This document shows, piece after piece, positions 45,548 to 55,733 of a stretch of 64,000 bases of DNA. The translations under genes and the position numbers were made by a program. Source of the DNA: Pseudovibrio sp. M1P-2-3 (lineage in GTDB: Bacteria; Pseudomonadota; Alphaproteobacteria; Rhizobiales; Stappiaceae); the NCBI RefSeq assembly GCF_031501865.1, contig NZ_JARRCW010000001.1:3245001-3309000 (forward strand). The letters are read 5' to 3'. Numbering within the stretch: position 1 is the stretch's first letter; each line of letters begins with the position of its first letter. Under the pieces are notes generated by a model, which was given only the letters and a program-made list of their open reading frames with translations, had not been told where the DNA came from and made no database searches.

Positions 45548-48500
45548 GTGCTGCAAGGTGAGGTTGTCATTCTCGTATCCTTTGTCTACATGGTCATCCT
45601 TTTTCTGATCGCCAGCATTGGCGATAAAGTAACCAGACAAAGAGATTACAGCCTTAAGGGGCGTCCTCTCATTTATGCGCTATCGCTGTCTGTCTATTGT
45701 ACGTCCTGGACTTTTTTCGGCTCCGTTGGCAATGCGACCCGAAACGGCATCGAGTTTTTTGCACTCTACTTGGGCCCCATACTGGTCTACCTCTTTGCCA
45801 TCCCCCTAATTCGAAGAATTATACGGCTGTCGAAGACAGAGAGTATTACATCTGTTGCGGATTTCATGTCCGCTCGTTATGGCAAAAGCCGGCGCGTGGC
45901 GGCGGCTGTAACTCTCATCGCCGTTATCGGCATGATCCCTTACATCGCCCTGCAATTGAAGGCTGTTTCCCTCTCCATGGAGACCATAATTCATGGAAGT
46001 GATTTTATTGAACAGGGGCTCTTCTTCAACTTCTTTGGTGACAAAGCCTTTGCTGTTGCCCTTGGCATGGCTGTTTTTACATGGTTCTTTGGAACCCGAC
46101 ACATTGAAGCAACTGAGCATCAGCACGGGTTAATGCTTGCGATCGCCACAGAAGCAGTTGTAAAACTGGCCGCCTTTCTCATTGTGGGTATCTGGGTCAT
46201 TTTCTGGCTCTTTGACGGTCCCGGCGATCTTTTATCCAAGGCTATGGCAAACTCAGCCTCCAGAGGGACACTTCAATGGGGAACCATGGGAAATTGGGTG
46301 GCGATTTCCTTACTATCCATGATGGCTATTTTGCTGCTTCCAAGGCAGTTTCATGTCACAGTTACGGAAAACAACAGCCTTCAGGATCTCAAGAAAGCAC
46401 GATGGCTGTTTCCGCTCTACCTGTTGGCCATAAGTATTTTTGTTTCCCCCATCGCCCTTGCCGGAACACTCTTAATGGATGGGCAGATCACGCCCGACAT
46501 GTTTGTATTGGGGCTTCCTCTCCAACAAAACGCTGATCTGATTGCCCTGATCGTTTTCATTGGCGGGCTCTCAGCCTCCACAGCCATGGTCATTGTGACC
46601 ACAGTCGCCCTCTCCATTATGATCTCCAATGATCTGGTGATGCCCCTTATTCTGAGCCGGAGAAGTGAAGACGAGATTATCTCTACCTCCGCAAAAGGGT
46701 TCAGCGGCGAGATTTTGAATATTCGCCGCATGTCCATCTTCCTGATTATTCTTTGCGGCTATGGCTATTACAAGGTTGCGGAGGATAGCACCGCTCTTTC
46801 TTCCATTGGACTATTATCGTTTGCAGCCATTGCCCAGCTTGGCCCTGCCTTTTTCGGCGGCCTGATATGGCGCCGCGCCAACGCGCGGGGGGCATTGGGA
46901 GCCATGGTTCTCGGTTTCGCTGTATGGGCCTACACCCTATTCTTGCCAACCCTGACAAGGGGGGGATTTCTAGATACCATGTGGTTGGAGCAAGGCCTGT
47001 TCGGACTGGCCATTCTCAAGCCGGAAGCGCTGTTTCTGAGCGAGATGCCTCCATTTTTCCATGGTGTAATCTGGAGTTTAGGCCTTAATATTCTATGCTT
47101 CATTCTCCTGTCCTACTCCCGTTATCCAAGAGCAATTGAGCGCTTGCAGGCCAATACTTTTATCCCTGCCCAAACACTACAGTTTCAATCCGTCAACTCC
47201 TGGCGCTCCGCCATAACTGTCGGTGACCTGCAATCTACGCTCACCCGATATATCGGAGAGGAACGAGCTCAGCGTTCCTTCAACACCTACGCTAAAAAAT
47301 ACGGGTGCTCTCTGGATCCCTATGACGATGCAGATGCCTCCATACTTCGTTTTACCGAGCAGGTTCTGGCCTCTGCAATTGGCTCGGCCTCTTCCAGACT
47401 GATCCTCTCCCTGCTTATAAAAAGGCGGGATACCAATTCAAAAGGTGCTCTTAAGCTACTGGATGATGCGACGGAAGCAATTCAGTACAACCGCGACCTT
47501 TTGCAAGTAGCTCTTGAGCAAATGCAACAGGGCATAGCTGTCTTCGATAGTGATCTGAAACTCATTTGCTGGAACCGGCAATTCAGGGAACTTCTCACGC
47601 TTCCACAAAGCTTCGGGCAAGTTGGTATCTCCCTTCAAGCTGTAATCATGCATTACGTTTACCAAGGAGAGTTCGAAATAGAAGATCCGGAAACGGAAGT
47701 TGAGCGCCGGTTGGAAAACTTCACAGGTGCCCAACTCACCTATCAAGAAAACCTGAGGAACCCTGAGAAAGTTCTGGAAGTTAAAACAAGCCCCATGCCA
47801 CAGGGCGGCATTGTGATCACCTTCAGTGATATCACTGTTCGCGTCAGCGCGGAAAGAGCTCTCGAAAAAGCAAATGAAACTCTGGAAAAAAGAGTAAGGG
47901 AGCGTACCCAGCAGTTAACGTTGTTGAACCAGAAGCTTGAGGAAGCCAGCCAGAGCACCAAGAGGGCCTATCAGGACAAAACCCGTTTTCTGGCTGCTGC
48001 AAGTCATGATATTTTACAGCCACTGAACGCAGCCCGTCTTTACTCCTCTACCCTCTTGAACCAGCTGGACACGGGAAATAGCTTCAAGCCGGATCATCTG
48101 CGCAATATCGGGGACGCCCTCAATTCAGTGGAGGAAATTATCGGCGCGGTGCTGGATATATCCCGACTTGATACGGCAGCTTTTCAACCAGATATCTCCA
48201 CCTTCCGGCTGGATTCCATTCTTGATCCTTTACGCAACGAATTCGCAGCCATAGCTGCCGAAAAATCATTGCGCTTTACTGTCGTTGCGACAAATCATTC
48301 CGTTCGATCAGACAGGCTCCTGCTGCGTAGGTTGCTGCAGAACCTCATGTCCAACGCTCTGAAGTACACGGACAAAGGCGGGATTGTCGTGGGGTGCCGT
48401 CCACGGGGCAGCAACAAGCTGTCACTGGAGGTTATTGATAGCGGTATTGGAATACACTCCGATCACCAAGAAGCAATCTTCAGAGAGTTTCACCGGCTTG

Positions 48501-49069
48501 ATGACGGGGCCCGTATTGCTCCCGGACTGGGCCTTGGCCTCTCCATTGTAGAGCGGGTGAGCAAAGTGCTAAACTTACCCATCCGTGTCGAATCTCTGGA
48601 AGGGAAAGGAACGCGGTTTTCTATTGAGTTGGAATGCGCACAGGAAGTTCCGGAAGCCATGAGCGCCCCCGCCATTCCCCAGACACTGGCCTTGGCAGAC
48701 GTTAAATACATTCTTGTAATCGATAATGAACCGCAAATACTGAAAGGTATGGAAGCGCTCCTCACATCATGGGGGTGTCAGGTATCGACGGCGGATAGCG
48801 AAGCATCGGCTTTGAGAATGCTGCGTGAGAAAAACCGCTCGCCAGATGTAATTCTGGCAGATTATCACCTGAATGATTGTACTGGACTGGACGTGGTTTC
48901 AAACTTGCGTAGAAAACTGGACAGGCCAATACCGGCATTTTTAATTACGGCTGACCGCAGCAAGGAAGTGCGCCAGTCGGCCGCAAACCAATTGATTGGT
49001 GTTCTCAATAAACCGCTGAAACCAGCAGCACTTAGAGCCCAGCTTTCACGAATAAAGACACTAGCTTAG
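45548..49069 (+). CDS. Na+/solute symporter-histidine kinase-receiver fusion (CrbS/MctS-like sensor)
   Basis: A 1173-aa hybrid sensor. Residues ~1-520 form about 13 membrane spans of the sodium:solute symporter (SSS) fold (SYCTSWTFFGSVGNATRNG-type start, VADFMSARYGKSRRVAA). Then come a PAS domain (~650-760, NRDLLQVALEQMQQGIAVFD), a coiled coil, HisKA with His820 in AAASHDILQPLNAA, an ATPase domain (GLGLGLSIVERVS), and a receiver with Asp1105 in LADYHLNDCTG. GTG start at 45548 has GGGAGAGA upstream. Homologues sense or take up small carboxylates such as acetate. A LuxR regulator and an SSS permease follow. Confidence 0.92.
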   Translation: MLQGEVVILVSFVYMVILFLIASIGDKVTRQRDYSLKGRPLIYALSLSVYCTSWTFFGSVGNATRNGIEFFALYLGPILVYLFAIPLIRRIIRLSKTESITSVADFMSARYGKSRRVAAAVTLIAVIGMIPYIALQLKAVSLSMETIIHGSDFIEQGLFFNFFGDKAFAVALGMAVFTWFFGTRHIEATEHQHGLMLAIATEAVVKLAAFLIVGIWVIFWLFDGPGDLLSKAMANSASRGTLQWGTMGNWVAISLLSMMAILLLPRQFHVTVTENNSLQDLKKARWLFPLYLLAISIFVSPIALAGTLLMDGQITPDMFVLGLPLQQNADLIALIVFIGGLSASTAMVIVTTVALSIMISNDLVMPLILSRRSEDEIISTSAKGFSGEILNIRRMSIFLIILCGYGYYKVAEDSTALSSIGLLSFAAIAQLGPAFFGGLIWRRANARGALGAMVLGFAVWAYTLFLPTLTRGGFLDTMWLEQGLFGLAILKPEALFLSEMPPFFHGVIWSLGLNILCFILLSYSRYPRAIERLQANTFIPAQTLQFQSVNSWRSAITVGDLQSTLTRYIGEERAQRSFNTYAKKYGCSLDPYDDADASILRFTEQVLASAIGSASSRLILSLLIKRRDTNSKGALKLLDDATEAIQYNRDLLQVALEQMQQGIAVFDSDLKLICWNRQFRELLTLPQSFGQVGISLQAVIMHYVYQGEFEIEDPETEVERRLENFTGAQLTYQENLRNPEKVLEVKTSPMPQGGIVITFSDITVRVSAERALEKANETLEKRVRERTQQLTLLNQKLEEASQSTKRAYQDKTRFLAAASHDILQPLNAARLYSSTLLNQLDTGNSFKPDHLRNIGDALNSVEEIIGAVLDISRLDTAAFQPDISTFRLDSILDPLRNEFAAIAAEKSLRFTVVATNHSVRSDRLLLRRLLQNLMSNALKYTDKGGIVVGCRPRGSNKLSLEVIDSGIGIHSDHQEAIFREFHRLDDGARIAPGLGLGLSIVERVSKVLNLPIRVESLEGKGTRFSIELECAQEVPEAMSAPAIPQTLALADVKYILVIDNEPQILKGMEALLTSWGCQVSTADSEASALRMLREKNRSPDVILADYHLNDCTGLDVVSNLRRKLDRPIPAFLITADRSKEVRQSAANQLIGVLNKPLKPAALRAQLSRIKTLA

Positions 49070-49210
49070 ATTGTATTTCATGAGAGATATCCTAATCTAA
49101 TGATGTAAGTGCAAGAAGCTAAGTTCAAATAAACGCCGCGCACGTCATCACTCAAAAGGGTTAGGGAGCAAGCTCCCCCCTTCTGGACGTAAATAATTAC
49201 ATTAATAAAA

Positions 49211-49888
49211 TCAGCCGGTTACCAACTCTGCCAGTTGCCCCGCTTCCAGCCTTGCCGCTGCGATAACAGCCTGCGTTCGACTTTCAACGGCTAACTTTTG
49301 CAAAATCGCAGAAACATGCGCCTTAACAGTTGCCTCGGAAACGGACAACTCATAGGCGATCTGTTTGTTCAGCAAGCCTTGGCTAAGCATCATCAGCACC
49401 CGCACCTGTTGTGGTGTCAGGCTGGCCATGCGCTGAGCCATTTTGGCTTCATTACTGTCACTGGTCAGGTCAATATGGGAAGGAACCCAAATTCCCCCCT
49501 CCAAAATACTATTAACCGCTTCTTCGATGAAGTTAACGCCTAAGGATTTTGGAATATAACCAGAAGCACCAAACTCCATTGCACTTCGAACAACTGCAGG
49601 ATCTTCATTCCCCGAAACCACAACAATCGGCACGCCGGTATATTGGGCCCTCAAAAACATAAGCCCTGAAAACCCTCGCATTCCCGGCATGGAGAGATCT
49701 AGAAAAATAAGATCAATATCTTCTTCCAAGTCCAGTGTATGGCAAACGTCTTCCAAAGTTCCAACTTCAAAGATCTGGACATTCTTGAAAAACTTTTCTA
49801 CCGCCTGCCGCAGTGCTCCGCGAAACAAGGGATGATCATCTGCAATAATAAATCGGTGGGCCGCAGAAAACACGCTACGCTCCTCCAT
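49211..49888 (-). CDS. NarL/LuxR-type response regulator (CrbR/MctR-like)
   Basis: The 225-aa protein has a receiver (RFIIADDHPLFRGALRQAVE, phospho-acceptor Asp64 in IFLDLSMPGMRG, Lys in YIPKSL) and a LuxR HTH (LTPQQVRVLMMLSQGLLNKQ, then LSVSEATVKAHVSAILQKL). It faces the symporter-kinase gene on one side and the DUF4212/SSS pair on the other, as CrbR/MctR-type regulators do. Start ATG 49888 has no clear ribosome site; an upstream TTG at 49927 is less likely. Targets are probably the adjacent permease and acetate-activation genes elsewhere. Confidence 0.87.
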   Translation of the reverse strand: MEERSVFSAAHRFIIADDHPLFRGALRQAVEKFFKNVQIFEVGTLEDVCHTLDLEEDIDLIFLDLSMPGMRGFSGLMFLRAQYTGVPIVVVSGNEDPAVVRSAMEFGASGYIPKSLGVNFIEEAVNSILEGGIWVPSHIDLTSDSNEAKMAQRMASLTPQQVRVLMMLSQGLLNKQIAYELSVSEATVKAHVSAILQKLAVESRTQAVIAAARLEAGQLAELVTG

Positions 49889-50309
49889 TGTTGTTTTTGG
49901 AGAAAAGACTATTGGTTTACCCCCCAAATAGCTTTCCCGTTATCTTCGCAGGCACTTTTTACAGTTTAAAACTGACACTGCGAACCTCCTGTGAGACACC
50001 TCAACCCTTTGGGTGATATCCCTCAATTGAATTAAACGTATCCGCAATCATCAATCAAGGCTTAAGTGTCGTAAATTGTAATTGTGTCAACCTTAAATTG
50101 ATTAAAACATCACTTACCTAATTCAAATAATAATAAAATCAGTAAATACACAGAAATATGTGCACATAAAATAAATATACTACCGAATCTACTGGACACT
50201 TAATCAGCAAAGCCCACTTCTATTCAGGAATTGATTTATACACTCCGACAGATATTCCTTGAACCTGTCTTTGAACTGATTGACCTATTATTCCAGATTG
50301 GGAGTTTTT
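49889..50309. other. Divergent regulatory region, response regulator / DUF4212-SSS operon
   Basis: A 420-bp gap, very AT-rich between ~50070 and 50210. No gene is supported. By analogy with mctP promoters it is the likely binding region of the LuxR-type regulator and possibly sigma-54 or sigma-70; no site could be defined by eye. Confidence 0.35.
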
Positions 50310-50600
50310 ATGGGGAACAAAGTAGGTCGATTTTTTAAGAGAAATAAGTCTCAGGTTCGCATAGCTCTCTGGATTGCCCTAGCATTTTTGGTATGCATCC
50401 TCCCCCCACTGCTTGTAGTGAGTTTAAATCACATTCAAATTTTCGGTTTCCCCTTTGGATATTTGCTCACAACCCAGTTGGTTTCCTGGGGGCTTGTTGC
50501 CTTAATGTGGTGGACAGGACATAGCCAGCACATTGTAGATATGCCATGCATTTTGGTGGAGAAATCGCACTCGGAGAGAACGTCAAGGGGGCTTAAGTGA
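50310..50600 (+). CDS. DUF4212 small subunit of sodium/substrate symporter
   Basis: The 96-aa protein has a basic N-terminus and two membrane spans (IALWIALAFLVCILPPLLVV and FPFGYLLTTQLVSWGLVALM), the usual layout of the DUF4212 partner of acetate-type SSS permeases. GGGAG lies before ATG 50310. Its stop overlaps the permease GTG start (GTGA), so the two are translated together. Confidence 0.85.
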   Translation: MGNKVGRFFKRNKSQVRIALWIALAFLVCILPPLLVVSLNHIQIFGFPFGYLLTTQLVSWGLVALMWWTGHSQHIVDMPCILVEKSHSERTSRGLK

Positions 50601-52396
50601 TTACTCCCCATCGGGTAGACAAGGCACTTCATCTGCGGCCCAAACTATTCCTAGTTTTTTTCTGTCTCTATATCCTCATTCTTCTGGCTCTGGAGCGGTT
50701 TGGTCTTGATGAGCTAAGTCTGGAATACCTCCTGTTAGCTCCGCTCTTAATTCTCTACATCGGTACCGGCCTTTCCTCAGGACCGGTCAACCGCTCACGC
50801 TTTTTCGTAGCAGGACATGTAGTATCAGCCCCCCTCAGTGGTTTGGCGGCGGCAGCGTGCTGGTTATCTCCATTGTTCTTTTTTGGCGCTGCAGGTGCGC
50901 TCTTTATGGGAGGACTGCAAGGATTCGCATTTATTGGTGGTTTGGCAGGTGGCTTCATTATCATTGCCCTGCTTATAGCTCCCTATTTGCGCAAGAGCGG
51001 GGACCTAACACTCCCATCATTTTTTGCCAACCGTTTCGGCGGAAATACGATCCGGATCCTATCCTCCATTATCCTAATAAGCAGCTTACTCCTTTATCTA
51101 ATTGCTCAGTTCTATGCCTTTGGCTTTCTCTCCTCCAGATATCTTAATCTGGATCTGAAAACGGCAATCTACCTAGGTGCGGCGGCTGCGCTTGCGCCCT
51201 GCGTCTTTGGCGGAATGAGAAGTGTGATCAATGTTCAATCGATCCAATATATTGTGATCGCATTGGCGCTTGCACTCCCGGTAACAATATTCAGCATACA
51301 GTTTGCTGAGATTCCAGTGCCCCAGCTTTCCTATGGAACTGCCCTGACCGATCTGGCTGAACTGGAACAACGGTGGACGAGCTCCCCTCTCGTTGAACTT
51401 CCCAAATCAATGGTCAATTTCGAGAGCTCAAGCTTTGCGAGATTTTTCTCCCTAACACTCACCCTAATTCTGGGCACTGCTTCTTTTGCACATCTGCTCA
51501 TGCACTTCACCACCTCTCCCAATGAAAAGGACAGCCAGAAGTCAGTGAGTTGGGCATTGTTCTTTGTTGTAGTTATTGCCTCTTTAGTGCCAGCCTACGT
51601 GTTTTTTACAAAGCTAGAATTTTACCAGCATGTTATTGGCAGTAAGATAGACGAGCTCCCCTCTTGGATTTACCTAATAGGAAGCCACGGTCTTATAGAC
51701 ATATGTGGGAGCGCTGCAAGCTCCGTAGACGCTCTTTGGCTCGCATGTAAGGATATTGAGGGCAATACTGGTGTGGTACGGCCGCAAGACATCAGCGTAA
51801 ACTCCAGCGCAATTCTTTTAATCCTCCCCTTGATTGCAAACACTTCGAAAGTCATTCCCCTTCTGCTGCTGGCAGGACTCCTAACTGCCGCAATTTCCAC
51901 CGCAAACAGCTTGCTCATCACAATATCCAACTGTATTTGCGAAGATATAGGCCGTAAAACACTCTTGCACCGTCTCCCCACCCATTCGCAAATTCTGTTG
52001 AGTAGGATCTTTCTAGTTGGCACAGCCCTATTTGCAACATGGGCCTGTTTCAACCTTCCGGCAAATCCTCTTGATCTTGTTTTATGGGCCTTCTCCCTTG
52101 CAGCTGCTGGTTTTTTCGCTCCATTGGTGCTGAGTATCTGGTGGAAGTCGTGCACACGTACCGGAGCCCTAGGTGGTATGGCTGTAGGTTTTATCTGGTC
52201 ACTTGGCTATATTCTCTCCGCCCACTTCGACGTACTCCCCGTATGGCCGAGCATTGACGGTACCACTGTCGCGCTTGCCTCCGTTCCCCTTAGTTTTGCA
52301 ATAACCACAATCTTGTCATTGCTAACCACGTCTTCTGCGCGGACAACGCAGCCATTCCTTGATACCATCCCTGTTACCGGGAAAGACCATAAATAA
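50597..52396 (+). CDS. Sodium:solute symporter family permease (acetate/monocarboxylate type)
   Basis: The 599-aa permease has about 13 membrane spans, with SSS signatures such as RFFVAGHVVSAPLSGLAAAA, SFFANRFGGNTIRILSS and SFAHLLMHFTTSP. The subfamily that pairs with DUF4212 (VC_2705/MctP-like) carries acetate or other short monocarboxylates with sodium. It begins with GTG overlapping the DUF4212 stop. Substrate is inferred from family and from the sensor next to it. Confidence 0.88.
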   Translation: MITPHRVDKALHLRPKLFLVFFCLYILILLALERFGLDELSLEYLLLAPLLILYIGTGLSSGPVNRSRFFVAGHVVSAPLSGLAAAACWLSPLFFFGAAGALFMGGLQGFAFIGGLAGGFIIIALLIAPYLRKSGDLTLPSFFANRFGGNTIRILSSIILISSLLLYLIAQFYAFGFLSSRYLNLDLKTAIYLGAAAALAPCVFGGMRSVINVQSIQYIVIALALALPVTIFSIQFAEIPVPQLSYGTALTDLAELEQRWTSSPLVELPKSMVNFESSSFARFFSLTLTLILGTASFAHLLMHFTTSPNEKDSQKSVSWALFFVVVIASLVPAYVFFTKLEFYQHVIGSKIDELPSWIYLIGSHGLIDICGSAASSVDALWLACKDIEGNTGVVRPQDISVNSSAILLILPLIANTSKVIPLLLLAGLLTAAISTANSLLITISNCICEDIGRKTLLHRLPTHSQILLSRIFLVGTALFATWACFNLPANPLDLVLWAFSLAAAGFFAPLVLSIWWKSCTRTGALGGMAVGFIWSLGYILSAHFDVLPVWPSIDGTTVALASVPLSFAITTILSLLTTSSARTTQPFLDTIPVTGKDHK

Positions 52397-52633
52397 TCCA
52401 CCTCCCAATCAGCCTTCAAAGCTTCGGCAGGAAAGGCAACAAATTGGTAAGAGCACGTCTTAACTTTCTTAAGCTGCTATTTACCAGCCCCTGTAACATA
52501 TGCCCCGCTAAACACTCCATTATTACCCATCCTACGACTTTTTGAGTGAAATCTCTAAGAAACGGCGGAGTAATAGAGGCATGAATTTTGTTATAATGTC
52601 GAGGTGCCCGCTAATTGACAAAAGATTCAGTTA

Positions 52634-53608
52634 ATGAAGTCTGCAAAAAGAGCAAAGCATTCATTTTTAATGGATTTACCCCTATGGCTACTCACAGACA
52701 TCAGAATGCGTCTGGAAGTGTTGGCCATCATTTGCCTTATCAATTTTCTGAGCCTCCTGCCCATTGAAGTGGCCTCCACCATACCGGGCAAGCTTCTGCG
52801 ATGGTTCGCTCCGTTTTCCAACCGTCACAAACGAGCGCGTAAAAACCTGATAGCAATATTTCCCTATTGTACAGTTCAGCAGCGCGAAGCACTCCTTCGT
52901 CATATGTGGGAGAATATGGGGCGTGTTTTCGGTGAACTCCCTTTTCTCTCACAAATCGCAAGTAACCCAAACCGCATGCACATCGAAAATATCGAGGGGA
53001 TACGAGTAATTCTCAAAAAAAACAAAGGGGTCATTGCCGTCTCCGGCCATTTCGGCAATTGGGAGCTGGGCGCGGCACCATCCTTTCTTCTGGATCAGCC
53101 GCAACTCAGCATCTATCGGGAGATTAATAATCCCTATGTAGACAAATACCTCAAAAGATACCGCGAGAAGATCTGTCCAACGGGCCTTTTACCCAAGGGC
53201 AATCATAGTTTAAAAACTGCCGTAAGAGCTTTGAGACAGGGCTATGTTCTGGGGATGCTGATTGACCAAAGGCACTCGCAAGGTTTAACCGTACCCTTTC
53301 TGGATCGCCCAGCGGAAACCACCCATGCACCAGCTCTACTGGCATATCGCAGAAATACGCCAATTGTTGCTGCAGTTATCATCCGCACCCAAGGTGTCCG
53401 CTTCAAAATGATGTGGCGAGAAATTTCCTATAAAAAAACAGGGAATAGCAAAGAAGATATTAAAGCCATCACTGTAGCGATAAATCGTCAGCTTGAATGC
53501 TGGGTGCTCCAGTATCCTGAACAATGGCTATGGTCACACAGCCGCTGGAAACGCCGCAAACAGAGAGAAAAGAAACAAGCCACCGCTGCCGTGCCTACTG
53601 AGGCCTAA
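52634..53608 (+). CDS. LpxL/HtrB-type lysophospholipid acyltransferase family protein
   Basis: The 324-aa protein has one N-terminal membrane span (~25-48) and the acyltransferase motif H139-x4-E144 in SGHFGNWELG, with NPYVDKYLKRYREK and MLIDQRHSQGLTVPFLDRPA further on. These are the features of late lipid A acyltransferases (LpxL/LpxM) and related phospholipid enzymes. It probably adds a secondary acyl chain to lipid A in the inner membrane. A basic C-terminal tail (RWKRRKQREKKQ) is present. Lipid A versus ornithine-lipid or phospholipid substrate cannot be separated by sequence here. Confidence 0.85.
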   Translation: MKSAKRAKHSFLMDLPLWLLTDIRMRLEVLAIICLINFLSLLPIEVASTIPGKLLRWFAPFSNRHKRARKNLIAIFPYCTVQQREALLRHMWENMGRVFGELPFLSQIASNPNRMHIENIEGIRVILKKNKGVIAVSGHFGNWELGAAPSFLLDQPQLSIYREINNPYVDKYLKRYREKICPTGLLPKGNHSLKTAVRALRQGYVLGMLIDQRHSQGLTVPFLDRPAETTHAPALLAYRRNTPIVAAVIIRTQGVRFKMMWREISYKKTGNSKEDIKAITVAINRQLECWVLQYPEQWLWSHSRWKRRKQREKKQATAAVPTEA

Positions 53609-53706
53609 TTTTCCAGTTGTTTACCTCATTTTAAATTCACAGTTCGCTCTTGTCATTTCGCAAAATTATCAATTCTACAATCACGACCAACACAAGGGAG
53701 ACTTTT

Positions 53707-54072
53707 ATGGATACATTGTACCAAACTGCCTATTCCAGTGTATTCCGGTTCTGCGGCGTTTACACTGTCGGTACTCTCCTGATTATGGCTGGTCTGAGCT
53801 TTGACCTGACTTCGTCATTCAGAACAGGCGCTCTGCTGCTCATTTTTTTAAGTGGCATTCTGCTTTTCAAAGCCTGGCGTATTCCACACTTTACAGATCA
53901 CGGAAAAACAGAGTTTCTTGCAATGGAGGAACACGGAAGTGAGCGAGAACCAACGCTAGCTCCCTCACAAACAGATGCCTTGTGCTGTGCCTATTTCCAT
54001 TTTTCTAAAATCTCCGCAGTTCTGGCCGTGTCTATCTGGTTAATAAGCCTTATTTCTGCCTTAGCCGATTAA
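53707..54072 (+). CDS. Small membrane protein, unknown
   Basis: The 121-aa protein has three likely membrane spans (FCGVYTVGTLLIMAGLSF, TGALLLIFLSGILLFKAW and AVLAVSIWLISLISALA), with a soluble loop containing an acidic stretch and a Cys-Cys pair (ALCCAY). AAGGGAG precedes ATG 53707. No family is recognised. It overlaps no neighbour and converges on yjbQ. Confidence 0.55.
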   Translation: MDTLYQTAYSSVFRFCGVYTVGTLLIMAGLSFDLTSSFRTGALLLIFLSGILLFKAWRIPHFTDHGKTEFLAMEEHGSEREPTLAPSQTDALCCAYFHFSKISAVLAVSIWLISLISALAD

Positions 54073-54088
54073 GGAGCCAAATTGGCAG

Positions 54089-54571
54089 CTAGTCTCCCAC
54101 ATAGTGTAAAGTCACCGAGCGGTGATGCGCTTCATAGCGATGTTCCGCAAGGTAAACAGTTTGCCATATTCCAAGATCCATTCTCCCACCTAACACTGGA
54201 ATCTGCTCACTCACACTTGTGAGGATGGTTTTCACATGCGCTGGCATATCATCGGGCCCTTCATCACAGTGGAGCCAGTGATTATTTTCTGGAGCCAATT
54301 GATCCAGCGCCTTTTGCAGGTCCAGCTGCACTCTTGGATCCGCATTTTCCTGAATAATCAACGAAGCAGAGGTATGGCGGACAAATATTGTCAAAAGCCC
54401 GTCTTTGGCATGCACCTGCCGTAGCCAACCATCTATGTCACTGCGAATATCCAGCAACTCCTTCCCCTTAGTTTCAAGGTGAAGCCTTCCAATATATTGC
54501 TTCAAAGGCCCCTCGTAGGCAGCAAAGGTTTGGCTAATACTGTCTTTGGGCTTCCTGCTGTAATCTGCCAT
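54089..54571 (-). CDS. yjbQ: YjbQ/UPF0047 family protein
   Basis: The 160-aa protein has the family core IFVRHTSASLIIQENADP, then NHWLHCDEGPDDMPAHVKTI and GRMDLGIWQTVYLAEHR, with the histidines and acidic residues that bind a metal in the trimer. YjbQ members show weak thiamine-phosphate synthase activity in E. coli, hence the name secondary thiamine-phosphate synthase, but the physiological role is unsettled. Confidence 0.93.
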   Translation of the reverse strand: MADYSRKPKDSISQTFAAYEGPLKQYIGRLHLETKGKELLDIRSDIDGWLRQVHAKDGLLTIFVRHTSASLIIQENADPRVQLDLQKALDQLAPENNHWLHCDEGPDDMPAHVKTILTSVSEQIPVLGGRMDLGIWQTVYLAEHRYEAHHRSVTLHYVGD

Positions 54572-54699
54572 AGAGACTCCTCGTAACTATTGAGATTATT
54601 TTTTTATCACGTACCGGTTATCGGCTGGTTCTCCTCCAAACAACCTGACATTATACTTCTCATAGAGCGCCAAAATAATCACAGTTCAGGGGAAGCTTG

Positions 54700-55668
54700 A
54701 TGCCTAGCCCATTTAAGATGATAGAGGTTGATCCAAAATTTACAGAGGAAGCTCGGCAATTCAACATCAAGCTTACAGACCAAATAAGATCTCTACCCGA
54801 TATGTGGGAGTTCCCCCCCTCGGTTATCCGCGAGCGTCAACTTCAAACCTTCCTGTCGCTTACCCCAGATCAAGACGACCTAAAAGCAGAAACAATTACT
54901 ATAAATGGACCAAACGGTTCCATTGAGTTGCGCTATTATAAAGCCTCTTCAGGAAACGTGAGGGAGGTGTACCTTCACATCCACGGAGGTGGATTTGTCT
55001 TTGGGTCCGCCGCCGAACATGACCCGGAGCTTAAAGAGATCGCCACTAATTTCGATATTGATGTGGTATCTATAGACTACCGTCTTGCCCCCGAGTATCC
55101 ATATCCCCACGGGCCTGACGATTGCGAAGCTGCAGCTCTTTGGCTTTTGAACGAAGGTAGCAAGGCCCATGGCTGGGCCTCTTTTGCAATTGGAGGAGAA
55201 AGTGCCGGTGCTAATCTTGCGGTGGTCACTCTCATGCGACTGAGGGACAAACACAATCTGACCCCGTTCAAAGGCACTGTTTTGACCGGTGGATTCTTTG
55301 ACGCGAACCTCACGCCAAGTGCAAGGCAATGGGGGGATGAACCTCTTGTTATGACAACAAGGGATATTGAAATGTGTATACGCCATTATCTTGTAAGAGG
55401 TAATGATCCATTTAGCGGTGACATTTCACCTCTTTATGGAAAACTACACAATCTCCCTCCTACTTTGATCAGCGTGGGCACTAAAGACCCACTACTAGAC
55501 GATAGTCTTTTTCTTGCCTCTCGCATGCAGGTTGCAGGATCACAAGTAGACGTGGAAATCTACGAACAAGGTTGCCATGTCTTTCAAAGTTTCGATCTGG
55601 CACTTGCAAAAATTAGTAGAAAAAGGATAGATACCTTTCTGAAGAGCCGCATGAGTTCAAAACTTTGA
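54700..55668 (+). CDS. Alpha/beta hydrolase of the hormone-sensitive-lipase (HSL) family
   Basis: The 322-aa esterase has the oxyanion-hole motif HIHGGGFVFGS near residue 95, nucleophile Ser168 in GGESAGANLA, an aspartate in TKDPLLDDS and a histidine in GCHVFQSF. Such enzymes hydrolyse esters of short acyl chains or drugs in the cytoplasm. GGGGAAG lies 5 nt before ATG 54700. It is 65 bp upstream of the thioesterase gene in the same direction, so the two may handle acyl esters and acyl-CoA together. Confidence 0.87.
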   Translation: MPSPFKMIEVDPKFTEEARQFNIKLTDQIRSLPDMWEFPPSVIRERQLQTFLSLTPDQDDLKAETITINGPNGSIELRYYKASSGNVREVYLHIHGGGFVFGSAAEHDPELKEIATNFDIDVVSIDYRLAPEYPYPHGPDDCEAAALWLLNEGSKAHGWASFAIGGESAGANLAVVTLMRLRDKHNLTPFKGTVLTGGFFDANLTPSARQWGDEPLVMTTRDIEMCIRHYLVRGNDPFSGDISPLYGKLHNLPPTLISVGTKDPLLDDSLFLASRMQVAGSQVDVEIYEQGCHVFQSFDLALAKISRKRIDTFLKSRMSSKL

Positions 55669-55733
55669 ACAGTATTTATGCCGGATAACGACTTAATTAC
55701 AACCTAAAGTTTATTAGACCCAAGGGACAAGTA

